DNA of 8,209 nucleotides, from positions 1 to 8,209 of the forward strand of contig CADEEU010000161.1 in assembly GCA_902826385.1 (NCBI GenBank), written 5' to 3'. A model generated the notes under the pieces. That model saw nothing but the letters and a program-made list of their open reading frames with translations. It did not search any database and was not told where the DNA came from. The stretch comes from an uncultured Acidobacteriota bacterium (GTDB lineage Bacteria; Acidobacteriota; Blastocatellia; Pyrinomonadales; Pyrinomonadaceae). Both the position numbers and the translations under genes were made by a program. Positions 5,659 to 8,209 of this stretch are shown piece after piece (within the stretch, counting starts at the first letter, position 1; each line of letters opens with the position of its first letter).

Positions 5659-6324
5659 ATGCGATCTGAAAATCTGAACTTTGAAACGGCAAACGGGCCG
5701 ACCACCGCGTACGTCGCAAGGCCGGATGAGGGCGGCGAAAAGACTGTGATCGTGATCCAGGAATGGTGGGGATTGAACGATCATATAAAGGACATCGCGG
5801 GCCGTTATGCTGCTGAAGGCTTTACCGCCATCGCCCCGGACCTCTATCGGGGAAAGCTTGCGACGAACCCAAAGGAAGCGGGTGAAATGATGAACGCCCT
5901 GGCGATCGAGGACGGGCTGGACACGATTAAAAACACGGTCGATGCGGCGTCCGCGGCGTTCAATGTCAAACATTTCGGAATCACCGGCTATTGTATGGGC
6001 GGGACATTTGCATTGCGGGCCGCGTGCGAGTTGGAGGGTTTTAGTGCGGCTGCCCCGTTCTACGGTGACGTGCCGGAAGAGGATGTATTGAAAAAGTTAA
6101 GAACCCCGACGATCTTCGTTTCGGGCACAAAAGACGCGTGGATCAATCCCGAAAAGGTCGCGTATCTCGAAGACGTTGCGGAACGCTACGAGCTGCCGGT
6201 CCATTCGGCAAAGTACGATGCCGACCACGCGTTCTTCAACAATACACGGTCCGAGGTTTACGACAAGGCCGCCGCCGAAGACGCGTGGGCGCTTGTGACG
6301 GGATTTTTTAACGACAAACTTTGA
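5659..6324 (+). CDS. Dienelactone hydrolase family protein (alpha/beta hydrolase)
   Basis: A 221-residue cytosolic alpha/beta hydrolase. The nucleophile is Cys112 in GYCMGG, as in carboxymethylenebutenolidase; the acid is Asp159 in SGTKDAWINPE and the base is His190 in DADHAFFN. Glu35 in VIVIQEWWGLN corresponds to the glutamate that activates the cysteine in dienelactone hydrolase. These enzymes open lactones in chlorocatechol breakdown, but the family is broad and no aromatic-degradation genes are nearby, so the substrate is unknown. The length is close to the family norm. The start is the ATG at 5659, with AGGAG ten bases upstream. An in-frame start at 5578 would lie within the repeat and promoter region and adds residues with no family resemblance. 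The gene converges with the kinase gene, with 32 bases between the stops. Confidence 0.9.
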   Translation: MRSENLNFETANGPTTAYVARPDEGGEKTVIVIQEWWGLNDHIKDIAGRYAAEGFTAIAPDLYRGKLATNPKEAGEMMNALAIEDGLDTIKNTVDAASAAFNVKHFGITGYCMGGTFALRAACELEGFSAAAPFYGDVPEEDVLKKLRTPTIFVSGTKDAWINPEKVAYLEDVAERYELPVHSAKYDADHAFFNNTRSEVYDKAAAEDAWALVTGFFNDKL

Positions 6325-6356
6325 TGGCTGGGAACGCAGGCTGCATATCCGGCGAG

Positions 6357-7289
6357 TCAGTGAATAAATTCCCGTAACTCATTCGCCGTAGGCAACGAAG
6401 TTCTCGCTCCGATCGCTCGACACTTTAGCGCCGCAACTCCGTTCGCCATGCGGCAGCTTTCCTCAATCGAGGCACCTGTCATTAAGCCGTAAAGAAAGCC
6501 CACGCGAAACGAATCGCCGGCACCAGTCGTGTCTTTGCAGCCTCCCGGCACCTCAAAGGCGGGCGTTTCGATAAATCCGTCAGGGCCTAAAACGAGCGAG
6601 CCCGCGTCGCCCAGAGTTATTCCGACTATCGGACAGCCATATTGCTCGTGCATCTTTCGAAGCGAATTTTTGTGATCGGAGATTCCGGTTAACGTGGCCG
6701 GAAGGTCCGATGACGCGATCAGGACATCGACCAGCGACAGCAGATCTTCTATGCCATCGAACGCCCGGTCGATATCGATTGAAACTATTACTCTTTTATC
6801 TCGTGCTTCACGGGCAAGACGGATGCATGCGTCGACGTCGTGCGGCGTCAAGTGCAGAACTTTAGTGTCATTCAACGCAGCCACGGGAACATTGCTGTGC
6901 GTGTACGCAAGTTTTGCATCCCGCTGCCATATGACCGTCCGTTCGCCGTTGCGAACATCGATCACGATAAAGGCGATCTGAGTTCTTGCACCGCTTACGC
7001 GTTCCGCGAGTGAGAGGTCTACACCTTCGGCCGCTAACGAATCCCAACCTATCTGTCCCGCGGGATCGTCGCCGAACCTGCCGACGTATCTTGTTTTTAG
7101 CCCAAGTCTGCAAAGTCCGGCCATGGTGGTCGCTACCTCGCCGCCGGCGGCTTGCGTATAGTCAGTCAGTTCGACCTTGGAGTTAAATTCCGGATAATGC
7201 GGCACCTCGATCAAAAAATCGACCGCATTGGTGCCGAAACCGACGACATCGCATGCCCGGCCGATTTGTAAGGAAAATGGAAAATTCAT
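6357..7289 (-). CDS. PfkB/ribokinase-family carbohydrate kinase
   Basis: A 310-residue cytosolic kinase transferring phosphate from ATP to a sugar or nucleoside-like alcohol. Near the N terminus are the GFGTNAVDFLIEVPHYP strand-loop and the AAGGEVATTMAGLCRLG signature with the Gly-Gly hinge (49-50). YVGRFGDDPAG follows, and at the C-terminal side the PfkB signature DTTGAGDSFRVGF (253-265), where Asp259 is the catalytic base and GAG forms the anion hole. The length is typical. The specificity cannot be read: ribokinase, fructokinase and sulfofructose kinase-like members share these motifs. The ATG at 7289 has no obvious ribosome-binding site. The gene diverges from the LysW-like gene across 142 bases and converges on the hydrolase gene. 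It is not part of an evident operon. Confidence 0.9.
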   Translation of the reverse strand: MNFPFSLQIGRACDVVGFGTNAVDFLIEVPHYPEFNSKVELTDYTQAAGGEVATTMAGLCRLGLKTRYVGRFGDDPAGQIGWDSLAAEGVDLSLAERVSGARTQIAFIVIDVRNGERTVIWQRDAKLAYTHSNVPVAALNDTKVLHLTPHDVDACIRLAREARDKRVIVSIDIDRAFDGIEDLLSLVDVLIASSDLPATLTGISDHKNSLRKMHEQYGCPIVGITLGDAGSLVLGPDGFIETPAFEVPGGCKDTTGAGDSFRVGFLYGLMTGASIEESCRMANGVAALKCRAIGARTSLPTANELREFIH

Positions 7290-7310
7290 TTAAGGGCGGA
7301 ACCGCGCGGA

Positions 7311-7330
7311 AAAATTCGCAAAAATTCGCA
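7311..7330. repeat. Perfect tandem 10-bp repeat in the divergent intergenic region
   Basis: AAAATTCGCA occurs twice in direct succession (7311-7320 and 7321-7330), about one helical turn apart. It lies 22 bases before the kinase start and about 100 bases before the LysW-like start. It could be an operator or chance A/T-rich duplication. Elsewhere in this 142-base region I see no convincing promoter. Confidence 0.4.
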
Positions 7331-7431
7331 CACGTTCTTGCAATCGACTTGGAATAAAAGTTAGATTTGAAACCACGGGCCATTAAAAAGCTTTCAACTA
7401 AAAATTTAATAGATTCCGGAGAAATTAAGAA

Positions 7432-7641
7432 ATGCCGACATCGGTTTGTCCAGAGTGCGAAGAGGAAGTTTACGTTGATTCCGAAATGGAGCAGGGCGAC
7501 CAGGTGTCCTGTGACGAGTGCCATTCATCGTTGGTGGTTGTCGGGCTGGATCCGATCGAACTGGACTTGCGCGAAGAATCGGACGATTACTCCGACGACG
7601 AGGATTACGAATCTCAGGACTACGAGGGCGACCGCTTTTAG
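7432..7641 (+). CDS. LysW-like zinc-ribbon protein with an atypical acidic tail
   Basis: A 69-residue acidic protein. Cys6-x-x-Cys9 and Cys27-x-x-Cys30 (CPEC and CDEC) form a one-zinc ribbon. The segment VVVGLDPIELD (35-45) matches the strand and turn of LysW, the amino-group carrier protein of Thermus and archaeal lysine/arginine synthesis. In true LysW the C-terminal EDWGE ends in the glutamate whose side chain carries aminoadipate or glutamate. Here residues 46-69 instead hold many Asp/Glu and three Asp-Tyr pairs (Tyr53, 59, 64), with near-tandem EDYES and QDYEG, and the chain ends GDRF. So the protein cannot serve as a LysW carrier in the known way unless processed. No lysX, argX or other pathway gene is in the window. 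GGAGA lies about ten bases before the ATG. A hairpin terminator follows. Fold assignment is good; function is open. Confidence 0.85.
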   Translation: MPTSVCPECEEEVYVDSEMEQGDQVSCDECHSSLVVVGLDPIELDLREESDDYSDDEDYESQDYEGDRF

Positions 7642-7664
7642 TTCGAGCACTAAAGAAATTTTAG

Positions 7665-7685
7665 GGGCGCTATCGCCCGCGTTTT
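7665..7685 (+). terminator. Hairpin terminator after the LysW-like gene
   Basis: GGGCG (7665-7669) and CGCCC (7674-7678) form a 5-bp G/C stem with a CTAT loop, followed within three bases by TTTT (7682-7685). The gene stops 24 bases upstream and the convergent VWA gene's stop (7686-7684) touches the T run, so the hairpin may serve both directions. The minus-strand side has only a weak T-containing tract. Confidence 0.55.
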
Positions 7686-8209
7686 AGTTAGGCGGCGTGT
7701 ATCCGCTCCTGTTCTGCTTTACTACCAGCCCCTTTCTCGACAATATCTTTACGTTCCTGAATTCGTTCGTCCCCGTTTTTTCCTTGTCCGGATAAAACGC
7801 TATCGCATAGCTTGCCGTTATCTCATCTTCTAAGGCCTTAAACAGCGGATCGAAGTTGTTGTTCGTCGCGTAGAAACTCTTACCGCCGGTCCTGTCTATC
7901 AACCCGCTCGCCTCAAGCGGCGTCAGCAGCGGCCGCTTGGTTTGCTGTAACCGTGAATACGACGGCAGGATCAACGCGTACACGGACGTTTCGCTGTCGT
8001 TCGCGCGGTCTATCACCGTCTCAGGGGCAACTATATCGCCCACGGGAAACCCGTCGGTAATTATTACGACGGCCTTTTTGGTCAGCCGGTTCATCGAATA
8101 TTTCGGCCCTTTAGTGTTGAGAAGCCGAACGGCATGATCGACCGCGTCATAGGCATGAGTGGACAGGCCGTCCCGGTCTCTTTTCAGTTTTGAGATCGAT
8201 GAATTCAGC
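7684..8209 (-). CDS. VWFA-domain protein, C-terminal part (runs off right edge)
   Basis: The frame is open from the right edge to the TAA at 7686-7684, giving 174 residues. The visible part is the second half of a von Willebrand A domain: STHAYDAVDHAVRLL near residues 16-30, including the MIDAS-type threonine, then KKAVVIITDG (44-53) with the second MIDAS aspartate. After this come a SVYALILP strand and a C-terminal region with ASYAIAFYPDKE and VKILSRKGLVVKQNRSGYTPP. This arrangement, especially the ending in R-x-GY, resembles the acidobacterial VWFA-related family (TIGR03436). The DxSxS half of the MIDAS site and any signal peptide lie outside the window. A methionine at 8094 is internal and not the start. 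The function is unknown; the family is often exported. The stop is 42 bases from the convergent LysW-like gene. Confidence 0.82.
   Translation of the reverse strand, partial: LNSSISKLKRDRDGLSTHAYDAVDHAVRLLNTKGPKYSMNRLTKKAVVIITDGFPVGDIVAPETVIDRANDSETSVYALILPSYSRLQQTKRPLLTPLEASGLIDRTGGKSFYATNNNFDPLFKALEDEITASYAIAFYPDKEKTGTNEFRNVKILSRKGLVVKQNRSGYTPPN

Noticed and set aside
6325..6356. Bidirectional terminator between the convergent hydrolase and kinase genes
   Set aside because: The 32-base gap shows no stable stem followed by a T run on either strand.
7367..7687. Open frame of 106 codons overlapping the LysW-like gene in another frame
   Set aside because: Basic, threonine/arginine-rich shadow translation; the LysW-like frame has the cysteine motifs and a ribosome-binding site.

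Overview
The window looks like a piece of a moderately GC-rich Gram-negative chromosome. An Acidobacteriota member (perhaps Blastocatellia) is the best guess. The reasons are a partial von Willebrand A protein resembling the acidobacterial VWFA-related family (TIGR03436), a CarD-like regulator, an outer-membrane TonB receptor with an N-terminal carboxypeptidase-regulatory-like domain, and a LysW-like protein. The taxonomy is inference from family content, not from a marker gene. There is no rRNA, tRNA, insertion sequence, phage gene or CRISPR array. Coding density is high and no gene-free stretch reaches 300 bases.

Left part, minus strand (1-2634). The 5' end of a CarD/CdnL-like gene runs off the left edge. 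Next to it is a probable operon read right to left: a SixA-type histidine phosphatase, a PhoB-like response regulator and a soluble PAS-containing PhoR-like histidine kinase. The gap between sixA and the regulator gene carries two direct-repeat patterns with 11-bp helical phasing. One resembles cyanobacterial-type Pho boxes (TTAAC units). The other resembles the enterobacterial Pho box (CTGTC units) and lies just upstream of a -10-like hexamer. Together they suggest that the two-component pair is an autoregulated phosphate-starvation system.

Middle, plus strand (2728-6324). A sigma70-like promoter sits so close to a small secreted Cys/His-containing protein that the mRNA may be leaderless. 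This gene is followed by a 746-residue TonB-dependent receptor with ZnuD-like plug and barrel motifs, so the pair may take up zinc or another metal or metal complex. After the receptor comes an unusual cluster of degenerate heptamers (AACT core) in both orientations, which doubles as a rho-independent-type terminator. A clear promoter and ribosome-binding site follow, for a dienelactone-hydrolase-family enzyme with an intact Cys-Asp-His triad.

Right part (6357-8209). A PfkB-family sugar kinase on the minus strand converges on the hydrolase and diverges from a 69-residue LysW-like zinc-ribbon protein. The latter keeps the four cysteines and the VVGLDP core of the amino-group carrier LysW, but its acidic tyrosine-rich tail does not end in the glutamate used for carrier attachment. 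A hairpin terminator separates it from the C-terminal part of the VWA protein, which runs off the right edge. The LysW-like tail and the Pho-box array are the most interesting items.
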